The position numbers and the translations under genes are program-made. DNA of 64,000 bases from Corynebacterium rhinophilum (GTDB taxonomy: Bacteria > Actinomycetota > Actinomycetes > Mycobacteriales > Mycobacteriaceae): positions 1-64,000 of the forward strand of contig NZ_JASPHQ010000004.1 in the NCBI RefSeq assembly GCF_030227225.1, in the 5' to 3' direction. This document shows, one piece after another, positions 1 to 8,020 of the stretch. The notes under the pieces are model-generated. The model had not been told where the DNA came from and did not search any database. It was given only the letters and a program-made list of their open reading frames with translations. Position 1 is the first letter of the stretch. Every line of letters starts with the position of its first letter.

Positions 1-300
1 AAATCCGCAGGCGTACGGATGTTGTAGGCATCTTCCCCAATCGTGACGCTGTCGTGCGCCTTGTTGGTGCTGTCCTAGCAGAACAACACGATGACTGGAT
101 CCAGCAAAACCGCTACATGTCACTAACCAGCCTGGAACAGACCAAAGCATTGATTACCGCCAACGTCATAGACGCTGACACCACCAAGGAGGTCGCATGA
201 ACCAGTTAAAGCACCGAGCACGTGCTGGCCCCTGACACCATCACACTGCATGCTCTATCGAAAGGTAGAAACACCACTCAAACGGACTTGACCGGTAGCT
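1..300 (+). mobile_element. 3' end of an IS256-family insertion sequence
   Basis: The window opens inside an IS256-type transposase gene (stop at 198-200). About 70 bases past the stop is ACACCACTCAAACGGACTTG (271-290), which resembles the tail I recall downstream of transposase genes in IS256-type elements of high-GC Gram-positives. The exact terminal inverted repeat cannot be defined because the other end lies outside the window. Nothing else is visible between 200 and 366. Confidence 0.65.
3..200 (+). CDS. IS256-family transposase, C-terminal 65 residues (5' end outside window)
   Basis: Reading frame 3 is open from the window edge to TGA at 198-200. It reads [13 protein letters not shown], then residues ending [16 protein letters not shown], then [10 protein letters not shown]. 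The R-R-R-T-x-V-V-G-x-F-P block followed by a W and a YM-x-(L/M)-x-x-L-E block is the conserved C-terminal end of IS256/Mut-family DDE transposases, downstream of the catalytic Glu. No catalytic residue is in view, so activity cannot be judged. The frame is intact to its stop, so the visible part is not obviously broken. Confidence 0.8.
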   Translation: MRRRTDVVGIFPNRDAVVRLVGAVLAEQHDDWIQQNRYMSLTSLEQTKALITANVIDADTTKEVA

Positions 301-366
301 CCACTACGTGTCCACGATTTGCGGGCAATCCCAAAAGATTCAGATTAGATTAGCGGAGGCTTTTCG

Positions 367-693
367 TTAGTAGCCGTTTGACTCCGCCACCACTTCATCA
401 GAATCAGGTGCGAACATGGTTACCCGAAAGTTCAACAAGCTAGAAAGAACATCAAACAAAAAACGCTGTGCACTTAAATCCTCTGACTCATAAATGGCGA
501 AACAAGTCTCGATTTCATCGTCGAAGATTTTTAGTTCTTCGGACAACGTAGCCGAAGCCCCGCCATCCATAACGAATCGGTAGCAGTCCCGATCATTGTC
601 ATAAGCGAGTTCACGCACCCTATCAATATCAGACAAAATCGTCAGCACCCGACCAACGGGAGCATCGGTAGTAATTCCTGCACTAGTCGACAC
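367..693 (-). CDS. Orphan acidic hypothetical protein, 108 aa
   Basis: I do not recognise the family. GTG start at 693 with GGTGAGG five bases upstream (minus strand). The product is acidic, has no signal peptide or membrane segment, and contains the stretch SDIDRVRELAYDNDRDCYRF and a C-terminal LLNFRVTMFAPDSDEVV. The codon use is more AT-rich than in the flanking core genes. It sits between an IS256 remnant and a tRNA 3' fragment, which suggests acquisition with a mobile element. Its size, acidity and setting would suit an immunity protein or antitoxin, but nothing in the sequence proves that. Confidence 0.55.
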   Translation of the reverse strand: MSTSAGITTDAPVGRVLTILSDIDRVRELAYDNDRDCYRFVMDGGASATLSEELKIFDDEIETCFAIYESEDLSAQRFLFDVLSSLLNFRVTMFAPDSDEVVAESNGY

Positions 694-728
694 GACGCCT
701 CACCACCTCTTGTTGGCTTATCACTGTA

Positions 729-755
729 ACTTGTTCGAACCCGGTTGGAGGAGCA
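729..755 (+). other. tRNA 3'-end remnant (tRNA-Asn-like), possible attachment-site scar
   Basis: GTTCGAAC at 733-740 is a canonical T-loop (positions 53-60). It is followed by CCGGT (T-stem), TGGAGGA (acceptor 3' strand), G (discriminator) and CA. The upstream bases ACTTG pair with the T-stem at four of five positions, counting one wobble. No anticodon arm, D-arm or matching TCCTCCA acceptor 5' strand lies upstream. The G discriminator with a TGGAGGA acceptor strand is what a tRNA-Asn would show. A Rho-independent terminator follows at once. A tRNA end without its 5' part is typical of an integration junction. Confidence 0.45.
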
Positions 756-761
756 CAGTAC

Positions 762-795
762 ATCCCGCCCAGCATCGCGCTGAGCGGGATTTTTC
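762..795 (+). terminator. Rho-independent terminator after the tRNA remnant
   Basis: ATCCCGC and CAGC arms pair with GCTG and GCGGGAT around one mismatch and a short loop, followed by TTTTT. The orientation matches the plus-strand tRNA remnant directly upstream. Confidence 0.65.
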
Positions 796-861
796 GCATG
801 CGCCACACAGCTTGAGTTCAGAGGGTTGCGGAAGATGCGGGTTAAGCACAACGGGGACAGG

Positions 862-896
862 AAAAGGGGCCTAGCCCATCAAGGCTAGGCCCCTTC
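862..896 (-). terminator. Rho-independent terminator of the aldehyde dehydrogenase gene
   Basis: A perfect 13-bp stem (AAGGGGCCTAGCC at 864-876, its complement at 883-895) surrounds a CATCAA loop. Read on the minus strand it is followed by a short T tract. It lies about 65 bases past the minus-strand stop at 959. Confidence 0.8.
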
Positions 897-958
897 CCTA
901 CTGCACTCTATGCACTCGCCGCAGGCTCAGGGAGCGCTGAGTGAGCGTCAACGAGTAA

Positions 959-2332
959 TTAGTCGTTGATGTAGAGGTACTGCTTGTTCACGAACTCGTC
1001 CAGTGCAAAGACGGAGAGCTCGCGGCCGAAGCCGGAGTTCTTAACGCCACCGAATGGCAGTACTGGGGAGAAGTACTGGCCCAAGTTGACGTGAATCATG
1101 CCGGTCTCGATCTGGTCAGCAACCTTGGTGGCGCGCTCGGTGTCATCGGAGAAGACGGCACCGCCCAGGCCGTAGTTGGAGTTGTTGGCCAGCTCTACGG
1201 CTTCCTTCTCGGAGGAAACCTTGTAGATCTCTGCTACTGGGCCGAAGAACTCTTCGTAGTAGGAGTCGGAACCAACGGGGACATCGGTAAGCACGGTCGG
1301 CTCGTAGTACGCAGCGGTCTCGTGCAGGTTGCCGCCAGTGCGAACCTTAGCGCCGTTGTCCACAGCGGTCTTGACCTGCTTGTCCAAGTTCTCTGCGGCT
1401 TCGCGGGAGGACATTGGGTAGTACTGGTTCTCGCCCGGCTGGGTTGGGTCAGCCTGCTTCATACCCTCAGCAATGCGGACCATTTCATCGACGAACTCGT
1501 CGTAGATGTCTTCCATGACGATGATGCGCTTGTTGGAGGTGCAAGCCTGGCCAACGTTCTCGATGCGCTTGACCCAAGCTTCCTCGGCAGCCTTGGTGAC
1601 ATCGGCTGCATCCAGGATGATGTAGGGGTCGGTGCTGCCAAGCTCCAGCACAACCTTCTTCAGGTTGCGGCCGGCGATCTCGGCCACGGCGGCACCGGCG
1701 CGCTCGGAACCGGTCAGGGATACGCCCTGAACGCGCTTGTCTCCGATGATCTCTTCAATCTGCTTGTGGTCGGCGTATACGTTGATGTACACGCCCTCTG
1801 GCAGGCCAGCCTCGCGGAAGATCTCCTCGATGGCTGCAGCGGACTTCGGGGTAATTTCGGCGTGCTTCAAGATGATGCAGTTGCCGTTCATCAGGTTCGG
1901 ACCAGCGAAGCGGGCGACCTGGTAGAAGGGGTAGTTCCACGGCATGATGCCCAGCAGGGTACCAATGGGCAGGCGGCGGAGGGTGGCCTTGCCGCCTGGC
2001 ACGTCAACCGGCTGGTCCTTGTTGTGCTCTGGGGCGTTGTCTGCGTAGAACTGCAGGATGTCGCCGGAAAAGTTAATTTCCCACTCGCCTTCTGGGGTGG
2101 ACTTACCCATCTCCTGTGCGGCAATCTTGGCCAGCTCGCCCTTGCGCTCCTTGAGCAGTTCCGCTGCGCGGGACACAATCTTGGCGCGCTCCTCAATTGG
2201 GGTCTCGCGCCAGGTCTGGAAAGCCTCGTTGGACTTAGCCAGAACCTCTTGGATCTGCTCATCGCTAAAGGTGTCGAATTTTTCTACTACTTCATTGGTA
2301 GCGGGGTTAGTTACCGCAAAATCCTTGGACAT
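959..2332 (-). CDS. NAD(P)-dependent aldehyde dehydrogenase, succinate-semialdehyde dehydrogenase type
   Basis: A 457-residue soluble aldehyde dehydrogenase that oxidises an aldehyde to its acid. Visible hallmarks: the N-terminal block PWNYPFYQ, the cofactor-binding SLTGSERAGAAVAE, the general-base motif ELGS (ELGG in most relatives), the catalytic Cys in GQACTSNKR (about residue 264) and a C-terminal PFGGVKNSGFGRE. This fits the GabD/YneI branch. The start at 2332 is chosen for AGAAAGGG about 9 bases upstream; a longer in-frame start at 2383 lacks such a site. It lies downstream of and co-oriented with three MpaB-type oxygenase genes, 124 bases after the last, so its natural substrate may be an aldehyde made by those oxygenases. 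GABA-linked succinate semialdehyde is the default alternative. Confidence 0.9.
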   Translation of the reverse strand: MSKDFAVTNPATNEVVEKFDTFSDEQIQEVLAKSNEAFQTWRETPIEERAKIVSRAAELLKERKGELAKIAAQEMGKSTPEGEWEINFSGDILQFYADNAPEHNKDQPVDVPGGKATLRRLPIGTLLGIMPWNYPFYQVARFAGPNLMNGNCIILKHAEITPKSAAAIEEIFREAGLPEGVYINVYADHKQIEEIIGDKRVQGVSLTGSERAGAAVAEIAGRNLKKVVLELGSTDPYIILDAADVTKAAEEAWVKRIENVGQACTSNKRIIVMEDIYDEFVDEMVRIAEGMKQADPTQPGENQYYPMSSREAAENLDKQVKTAVDNGAKVRTGGNLHETAAYYEPTVLTDVPVGSDSYYEEFFGPVAEIYKVSSEKEAVELANNSNYGLGGAVFSDDTERATKVADQIETGMIHVNLGQYFSPVLPFGGVKNSGFGRELSVFALDEFVNKQYLYIND

Positions 2333-2456
2333 TATTGGATCCCTTTCTAAATGGATTCTTGGAATTAATGTGGCGGCGAACACAATCTGTATGCGCCTGC
2401 CACAAGAGTACTTAAAGTTCTAGTGACGTGTCACCCATGAAAGTGGGTAATTTGTT

Positions 2457-3662
2457 TTAGGAGGCCGCGACGACCGAGCCATCCTTCATCTTGATGCCCT
2501 CATCCTGCTTCATATAGGTGGCATCGCGAGTGAGCATCTGGCGCACCGCCTCCTCGTTCTTCTGAATTTCCGCCTCGAGCGCCTCCGAGTCTTGGCGGAG
2601 GAGGTCAAAGCGCTCCTGCACCAGTGGCGCCTCCATTTGCAGGATGGGACGCATGACGGAGTCGGCCACGCCGCAGGCATCGGCGACCTCATCGCCGTGA
2701 ATGATGCGCACGTGCGCGGCGGTCCAGTCCGCTAGGGTGTCATCGGGCATGCCCGTGAGCTCCTTGGCGTTGACGACGAAGCCGTCCATGAGGGCATCGA
2801 CAAGCTTGCGGGCCGATTCATTGATCTCGCCGTCGACGGTATGGATGGCGTCCATGGTCTCCTGGGAAGCCTCTACCCCATCTTCGCCTTCGAAAAGGTC
2901 CGTAGAAATCCCCAGCATGCGCCCGGCAATCTTCCACAGGTAGAACGCGTCCTTCTCTTCCTCTGCCGTGAGCTTCCAGCCCATGTTGCGCAGGCCGGCG
3001 TACGGAATGTAGGTGAAATCGAACCAGGTGCGCAGCATATCGAACTCGCTGATCGGCGCGCCGTAGTGGGAGTAGTCCAGCTCCTTGCGGGTGTGCACGC
3101 GCCGCACGTGGGCGTGGATGGCGCGCACCATACCGGTATGGATGAAGCCTTCGCCGCCGGGCTGCAGCGCATCCGGCAGGTAGAGCGAATAGGTCCAGTT
3201 GGTGGTGTAGGCAAGGCGCTTGACGGCACCATCGGTAAGCTCACCGGTGTTGACCAGCAGGTCCGCGATCGGCGGGGTGGAATAGGTGTGGACCAGCGAG
3301 CCCGGGCCCAGCGCCAGGCCGTGGCTGAGCGGCGGAATGGACAAGTAGACGCGGCGCCCGCGCTCCAACTTCTCTGCATCGATGCCGTCGAGGGCCTTGG
3401 TCATGTCCTCGATGAGGGCAGCAACCTCTGGGAAAGTCTCGTCGTTGGCTGTACCGCGCGCGAGGGCATCGCGCAGGTTAGGCATGATTTCCTTGACGGT
3501 GTGGCCGCTGGTAAATAGCGCATCGGCTACTGGGTCCATCTTCCAGAAAGCCTCGTGGTAGCGGTCAGCGCGCTCTTTGCCAAAGGAGGCGATGAATTCT
3601 TCCTTATCGCCGCGACCGGCAGGCCACTCGCCTACGGTGCCTAGGGACATATTGGTGGTCAT
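2457..3662 (-). CDS. MpaB/DUF2236-family oxygenase homologue 1 (Lcp-like), 401 aa
   Basis: Belongs to the ER-bound oxygenase MpaB / rubber oxygenase (Lcp) catalytic-domain family, whose characterised members bind haem b and cleave carbon-carbon double bonds oxidatively. The family triad is visible as Arg149-x3-Thr153-x29-His183 (KRLAYTTNW and TGMVRAIHAHVRR), the same spacing as R164/T168/H198 of LcpK30. There is no signal peptide, unlike secreted Lcp enzymes, so the product should be cytoplasmic. ATG at 3662 has AGAGGAGA just upstream. It is the third and most divergent gene of a tandem array, followed by an aldehyde dehydrogenase. The substrate is unknown. Confidence 0.8.
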   Translation of the reverse strand: MTTNMSLGTVGEWPAGRGDKEEFIASFGKERADRYHEAFWKMDPVADALFTSGHTVKEIMPNLRDALARGTANDETFPEVAALIEDMTKALDGIDAEKLERGRRVYLSIPPLSHGLALGPGSLVHTYSTPPIADLLVNTGELTDGAVKRLAYTTNWTYSLYLPDALQPGGEGFIHTGMVRAIHAHVRRVHTRKELDYSHYGAPISEFDMLRTWFDFTYIPYAGLRNMGWKLTAEEEKDAFYLWKIAGRMLGISTDLFEGEDGVEASQETMDAIHTVDGEINESARKLVDALMDGFVVNAKELTGMPDDTLADWTAAHVRIIHGDEVADACGVADSVMRPILQMEAPLVQERFDLLRQDSEALEAEIQKNEEAVRQMLTRDATYMKQDEGIKMKDGSVVAAS

Positions 3663-3695
3663 GGTGTTCTCCTCTGAGAATGTTGTGGAGATGGG

Positions 3696-5072
3696 TTAGC
3701 TGCGAGCTTCTTTAGAGTCATCGTGCAGCGTGTAATCGGACTTGGTCTCTGGCTCGTTTTTCGCGATGTGCGCCTTAATCACCGCGGTGACATCGGACCA
3801 TGGCGGCTTATTCTTATTAGCGCGCTTAATCTTTGCTTTTTGCGCACCCGGCAGCTTGTCCCGCAGGCGGGCAGCCTTGGCTTCTGCCCGCGCGGCACCC
3901 CGATACAGGATGGCCCACGGCTTGTAGTTCACCTTTTCCCAGCGCGTGCCCTTGACCATGAACTTGGTATCTTCCACGCCGCAAATGGTGGTCAGCGCAC
4001 CGAGCGCCATCTTGGGGACCAGCGGGTGGATGGTTTCTAGGATGCTCATCAAGGCGGTGGCCACGCGCTCGTGGTAAGTGGAGGAATATCCGCCATTGGC
4101 ATAGATGAAATCGGTCATCTTGCGCATTTCATCGCCGGTCTTGGGGATGAGACGCTCTTCAGCACCCATCATATAAAGGATATATCCCCAGTACTGGGCC
4201 ACATCATCCCAGTCTTGGCCGGAGTGCGGGCGGCCAAAGCGCTCGTCGATGGCCAACGGCATCATCCCGAACCATCCCTCACCGGAGACCAGGAAGCTGG
4301 AGCCGATTGGCCGGCCGAATTCGTTGTAGTGCTCCTTGCCCCACATCTTCTCCAAACCGCGATTGGCCTGGGAATGCAGCAGGCGCACGCGCACGGCAGC
4401 CTTGCGGCCTTCACCGAAGCGGTCAAAGACGTCCTTCTTGCCCAAGTCCGTGAAGAATTGCGCAGTTTCAATAGAGCGCTGCATGGCCTTGAACTCGAAC
4501 ATCCCGGTCTCACCCGTGGCCGCCGACGTGCGGTCCTCCATCGTGGTGGCCCAGTACGCGAAGGCAATAGCCAGAACCTCTGAGGTGCGTGTGACGTTGT
4601 AGTAGGCCACGCGGCCGCGCTCTGCGGCCTCGAGATCCAGCCACTCCGGAATGCGGTCTACCTCTTTAAAGAAGTCCACCAGTTCCGGGGCCGGGTCCTC
4701 TACCGTCTCGATGCCGTGGTTGAGCGCCTGCTCAAACTTGGCGCGCGATTCCTTGGCACCGTCGCGGCGGAAGGCCTCCGCCAGCTTTTCGCCGGTCTCG
4801 TCGGTCTGCCACATGTGGTCATCGAGAAGCTTGGTTTGCAGGCTGTGGTAGCCTGCCCACTCATCTTCTACCGTGTGCCAGGAGTCAAAGACATTGTGCC
4901 GAAGCTCCGACCAGCCTGGCGTCGCGGTGCGACGCTTCGGCGCCGGGCGCAGGTCCATGCCATCGCGGTAGAAGTAGCGGAAATCCTCATAGGGATTATC
5001 GGACATGGGCAGAACCTTCGGTTCCGCCTGCGACGTGTTGGCAACGTCAGAAGTATCTGTGGGAGCAGTCAT
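3696..5072 (-). CDS. MpaB/DUF2236-family oxygenase homologue 2, 458 aa
   Basis: A close paralogue of the next gene upstream: both share EPKVLPMSDNPYEDFRYFYR near the N-terminus, MEDRTSAATGETGMFEFKAM in the centre and a TLHDDSKEAR tail. The Lcp-type triad is present as Arg199-x3-Thr203-x29-His233 (MQRSIETAQFF and VRVRLLHSQ). Glu sits at the position of Lys167, the distal haem ligand of the closed LcpK30 form. No signal peptide or membrane segment. The tail (about residues 390-430) is Lys-rich. ATG 5072 has AAAGGGA upstream. Co-oriented, with gaps of 33 and 57 bases to its neighbours, so probably one transcript. Substrate unknown. Confidence 0.78.
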   Translation of the reverse strand: MTAPTDTSDVANTSQAEPKVLPMSDNPYEDFRYFYRDGMDLRPAPKRRTATPGWSELRHNVFDSWHTVEDEWAGYHSLQTKLLDDHMWQTDETGEKLAEAFRRDGAKESRAKFEQALNHGIETVEDPAPELVDFFKEVDRIPEWLDLEAAERGRVAYYNVTRTSEVLAIAFAYWATTMEDRTSAATGETGMFEFKAMQRSIETAQFFTDLGKKDVFDRFGEGRKAAVRVRLLHSQANRGLEKMWGKEHYNEFGRPIGSSFLVSGEGWFGMMPLAIDERFGRPHSGQDWDDVAQYWGYILYMMGAEERLIPKTGDEMRKMTDFIYANGGYSSTYHERVATALMSILETIHPLVPKMALGALTTICGVEDTKFMVKGTRWEKVNYKPWAILYRGAARAEAKAARLRDKLPGAQKAKIKRANKNKPPWSDVTAVIKAHIAKNEPETKSDYTLHDDSKEARS

Positions 5073-5129
5073 TGTGTTTTATTCCCTTTCTTATTATTAG
5101 GCCTTGGTAACTAGCAGCAAGCGCAGAGG

Positions 5130-6488
5130 CTAGTTCCGGCGGGCTTCCTTGGAGTCATCGTGCAGAGTCCACTCCGCCTTGACGTCTGGCTCATGGTTAT
5201 TGATGTGCTCTTGCACTTCTTCCAACGCATTGATCCACAGCGGGCGACCTTGCGCGGCGTTGTGCTTCTTGTATTCCTCCGCACCGGGTTTTTCATCGGC
5301 TTCGCGGGCTTCCTTTGCCTCCGCGCGCGCCTTGGCTTCGAAGTCTTTGGCCGCCTGGGAAAAGTCCATATCGGCCCAGCGAGTTCCTTCCACCATGAAC
5401 TTGGTGTCCTCTTCTCCCACCAGCGTGGCCAGCGAGCCCAACATTTCTAGTGGCAGGTCCGGATTCATCTGTTCCACGATGGACATCAGTGCCGTAGCCA
5501 CCCGCTGGTGGTACGTCGAAGAACGCCCGCCGTTTGCGTAGATGAAGTCAGTCATCTTACGCATCTCATCGCCGGTCTTGGGGATGATGCGCTCTTCCCC
5601 GCCCATCATGTACAGCACATATGCCCAGTACTGCGCGACGTCGTCCCAGTCCTGGCCGGAGTGGGGGCGTCCGAAAAGCTCGTCGATGGCCAGCGGCATG
5701 AGCGCGAACCAACCTTCGCCGGAGACCAAGAAGCTAGAACCGATGGGGCGGCCAAATTCGTTATAGTGCTCCTTGCCCCAAAGCTTTTCCAAACCGCGGT
5801 TTGCCTGGGCATGCAGAAGGCGGACGTGGACTGCGGACTTGCGGCCTTCCCCAAAGCGGTCGAAGACGTCCTGTTTACCCAAGTCCACGAAGAACTTGGA
5901 GGTCTCCAGTGCACGTTGCATCGCCTTAAACTCGAACATCCCGGTCTCACCCGTTGCCGCAGAGGTACGGTCTTCCATGGTGGTGGCCCAGTAGCCAAAG
6001 TTGAAGGTGAGAAGGTCCGCGCTCGGGGTGGCGTTGTAATAGGCTACGCGCCCGCGCTCAGCGGCTTCGAGGTCGATCCAGTCTGGGATATTATCGACCT
6101 GTTCGAAGAAGGCCACCAATTCCGGTGATGGATCCTCAACGGTCTCGATTCCTTCATTCAGCGCCTGCTCAAATTTGGCGCGCGATTCCTTTGCGCCATC
6201 GCGGCGGAAGGACTCCGCCAAAGCGGCACCCTGCTCATCGGTTTGCCACATGTGATCATCGAGCAAACGCGTTTGCGGGGTGTCGTAACCTTCCCACTCA
6301 TCGTGGACGGTGTGCCAGTGGTCAAAGATATTGTGGCGCAAGGTGGACCAGCCGGGCTTGTCCACGCGGCGCTTCGGCGATGGGCGGAGATCCATGCCAT
6401 CGCGGTAGAAGTAGCGGAAATCCTCATAGGGATTATCGGACATGGGCAGAACCTTTGGTTCCGTCCGAGTTTCGGTAGGAGCAGTCAT
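5130..6488 (-). CDS. MpaB/DUF2236-family oxygenase homologue 3, 452 aa
   Basis: First gene of the minus-strand oxygenase array and a recent duplicate of homologue 2, with long near-identical stretches throughout. The triad is Arg192-x3-Thr196-x29-His226 (MQRALETSKFF and VHVRLLHAQ). The N-terminus is shorter than in homologue 2 and the Lys/Glu-rich C-terminal segment differs most between them. ATG 6488 has GGAAAGG about 13 bases upstream. Two conserved copies plus one divergent copy suggest selection for dose or for different substrates. No targeting signal is visible, so it should act in the cytoplasm. Confidence 0.78.
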   Translation of the reverse strand: MTAPTETRTEPKVLPMSDNPYEDFRYFYRDGMDLRPSPKRRVDKPGWSTLRHNIFDHWHTVHDEWEGYDTPQTRLLDDHMWQTDEQGAALAESFRRDGAKESRAKFEQALNEGIETVEDPSPELVAFFEQVDNIPDWIDLEAAERGRVAYYNATPSADLLTFNFGYWATTMEDRTSAATGETGMFEFKAMQRALETSKFFVDLGKQDVFDRFGEGRKSAVHVRLLHAQANRGLEKLWGKEHYNEFGRPIGSSFLVSGEGWFALMPLAIDELFGRPHSGQDWDDVAQYWAYVLYMMGGEERIIPKTGDEMRKMTDFIYANGGRSSTYHQRVATALMSIVEQMNPDLPLEMLGSLATLVGEEDTKFMVEGTRWADMDFSQAAKDFEAKARAEAKEAREADEKPGAEEYKKHNAAQGRPLWINALEEVQEHINNHEPDVKAEWTLHDDSKEARRN

Positions 6489-6578
6489 GAGGAGTGAACA
6501 ACCTTTCCAATCTTGGTGCTACACCACACACATTTCCTGATTATGTGGTCTAGTTCACCATCTAGCTGTGTCCGTAAG

Positions 6579-6606
6579 CCTATAGAGACATTGCCCTCCA
6601 CTGCAA
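6579..6606 (-). promoter_or_regulatory. Possible promoter of the oxygenase array within a 404-base divergent intergenic region
   Basis: On the minus strand TTGCAG (6601-6606) and TATAGG (6579-6584) are 16 bases apart, a plausible -35/-10 pair about 90 bases before the ATG at 6488. The rest of the divergent region 6489-6892 is AT-richer than its surroundings and holds no convincing gene; it must also carry the promoter of the plus-strand reductase at 6893. Confidence 0.35.
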
Positions 6607-6892
6607 TGAATTTTGTATCCAATTTTCCAGGAAATTACCGGGCGTCAGAACCGCCGCTACACCCGCCTTCACAGCACCTATCCTCTCCTGCGCAAATAGC
6701 AAAAATGGCAACCTTGGCAGATTTTGCAAACCTTTTGCCTGCTCACCCCATATAGGTGTACTAAGCGCACACGTGTCCGCTATGCGAACGCTTTTGTAAC
6801 CTGTATCTCCCTTTAGGCTGTACCATGACGTGCATTACATACAGTGAATTGGCAATGAACCACAGCCACGAAAGCGAGGTCTATTCACCCCT

Positions 6893-7945
6893 ATGCCTAG
6901 TTCTCCTTCCCAACCTGCACCCCAGCTTGCCGATGCCCCCTCCACCACCGCCACGGTGCAAAACGTCACCGCCGTAGCCGATGACCTTGCGGTCATCGAA
7001 TTTTCGCTGGACGGTGATGCTCCGCTTGCTGAATACTCCCCCGGTTGCCACGTCGATATCACCCTCCCGGGAGCAAATGGCGAGATGCTTACCCGGCAAT
7101 ACTCGGTTTTTGAGCTGACCGATTCCTCTACTCCTGCCGCTGGCCAACAAAAACGGCCAACGTACGGCGTCGCGGTAAAGCGGGAGGAAAACTCCACGGG
7201 TGGATCGATTGCGATGCTCAAACTGCGCTGCGGAGATAGCTTTGAAATCTCGCAGGCATTTAATAACTTCGAGCTCGTGGCACACGCCGGCTACTACGTC
7301 TTGGTTGGCGCCGGCGTGGGCATTACCCCCATGCTCTCGATGGCCCAATCCCTCGAGCGCGAGAACAAGCCGTATATCGTGCTCTTTTTCGCACGCGATG
7401 AACACCATGCGGTGCTGCTCGAGCAATTGCGCGAAACCTGCGGCGATAAGCTCATTGAGGTCTTTGGCCGATCACGCGAAAAGCAGGCAGATATCTACCG
7501 GCATCTGCTGGGCCAAGCGCCGAAGGAGACGGCCTTTTATGTCTGCGGCCCGCAAGGTTTCATGGATTCCGCGAAAGAAGTCGCGCTCGAGTATTTACCC
7601 GAGCACGCTTTTCACTGGGAGAACTTCCACCCCGATCTAAAAGCACTGTCCGGTGAGAAAAACGCCGGAGCCGGCGACGGCCCGTTCGAAGTAGAATTTT
7701 GCGGCGAGACAGTAGAAATCCCAGAGAATAAGACGGTCCTAGAGGTCCTTGAGGAACTCGATCTACCCGTAAAATCGCGCTGCCTGGAAGGCACGTGCAG
7801 CACCTGCATCATGCGCGTGGTCGACGGCGAACCAGATCACCGCGATTCCGTCTATGACGCGCAAATGTATGCCGATGGGGCCTTCGCCCCGTGCGTCTCC
7901 CGCGCGCTAAGCCCCAAGCTCACCTTGGAGCGCTGGCGGCAATAA
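6893..7945 (+). CDS. PDR-type oxidoreductase: flavin/NAD(P)H domain plus C-terminal [2Fe-2S] ferredoxin
   Basis: A 350-residue electron-transfer protein of the phthalate dioxygenase reductase/VanB kind. Order of domains: flavin-binding barrel with RQYSV (about 68-72), nucleotide-binding domain with GAGVGITPM (139-147) and FYVCGPQGFM (215-224), and a plant-type ferredoxin domain with Cys297, Cys302, Cys305 and Cys334 (CLEGTCSTCIM and PCVSR). Such proteins pass electrons from NAD(P)H through flavin and [2Fe-2S] to an oxygenase. No Rieske or P450 partner is nearby; the divergent neighbours are the MpaB-type oxygenases. Start chosen at ATG 6893; the SD (GCGAGG) is distant, so the start is moderately sure. 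Confidence 0.88.
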   Translation: MPSSPSQPAPQLADAPSTTATVQNVTAVADDLAVIEFSLDGDAPLAEYSPGCHVDITLPGANGEMLTRQYSVFELTDSSTPAAGQQKRPTYGVAVKREENSTGGSIAMLKLRCGDSFEISQAFNNFELVAHAGYYVLVGAGVGITPMLSMAQSLERENKPYIVLFFARDEHHAVLLEQLRETCGDKLIEVFGRSREKQADIYRHLLGQAPKETAFYVCGPQGFMDSAKEVALEYLPEHAFHWENFHPDLKALSGEKNAGAGDGPFEVEFCGETVEIPENKTVLEVLEELDLPVKSRCLEGTCSTCIMRVVDGEPDHRDSVYDAQMYADGAFAPCVSRALSPKLTLERWRQ

Positions 7946-8020
7946 ACCCAGCCCCCATACGCTGCTCGAGCGAGGAAGCTGGGCTGGGAAAATTGGGGCA
8001 TCGGCAAGCGCAGCACCTCC

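Noticed and set aside
694..760. Intact tRNA gene
   Set aside because: Only the T-arm and acceptor 3' strand are present. No D-arm, anticodon arm or matching acceptor 5' strand lies upstream.
1091..2350. A 419-codon plus-strand frame opposite the aldehyde dehydrogenase
   Set aside because: Mirror frame of a well-supported gene; no SD and no recognisable motif.
6513..6755. An 80-codon plus-strand frame in the oxygenase/reductase intergenic region
   Set aside because: No SD, low-complexity composition unlike a protein, and it overlaps the likely promoter of the oxygenase array.
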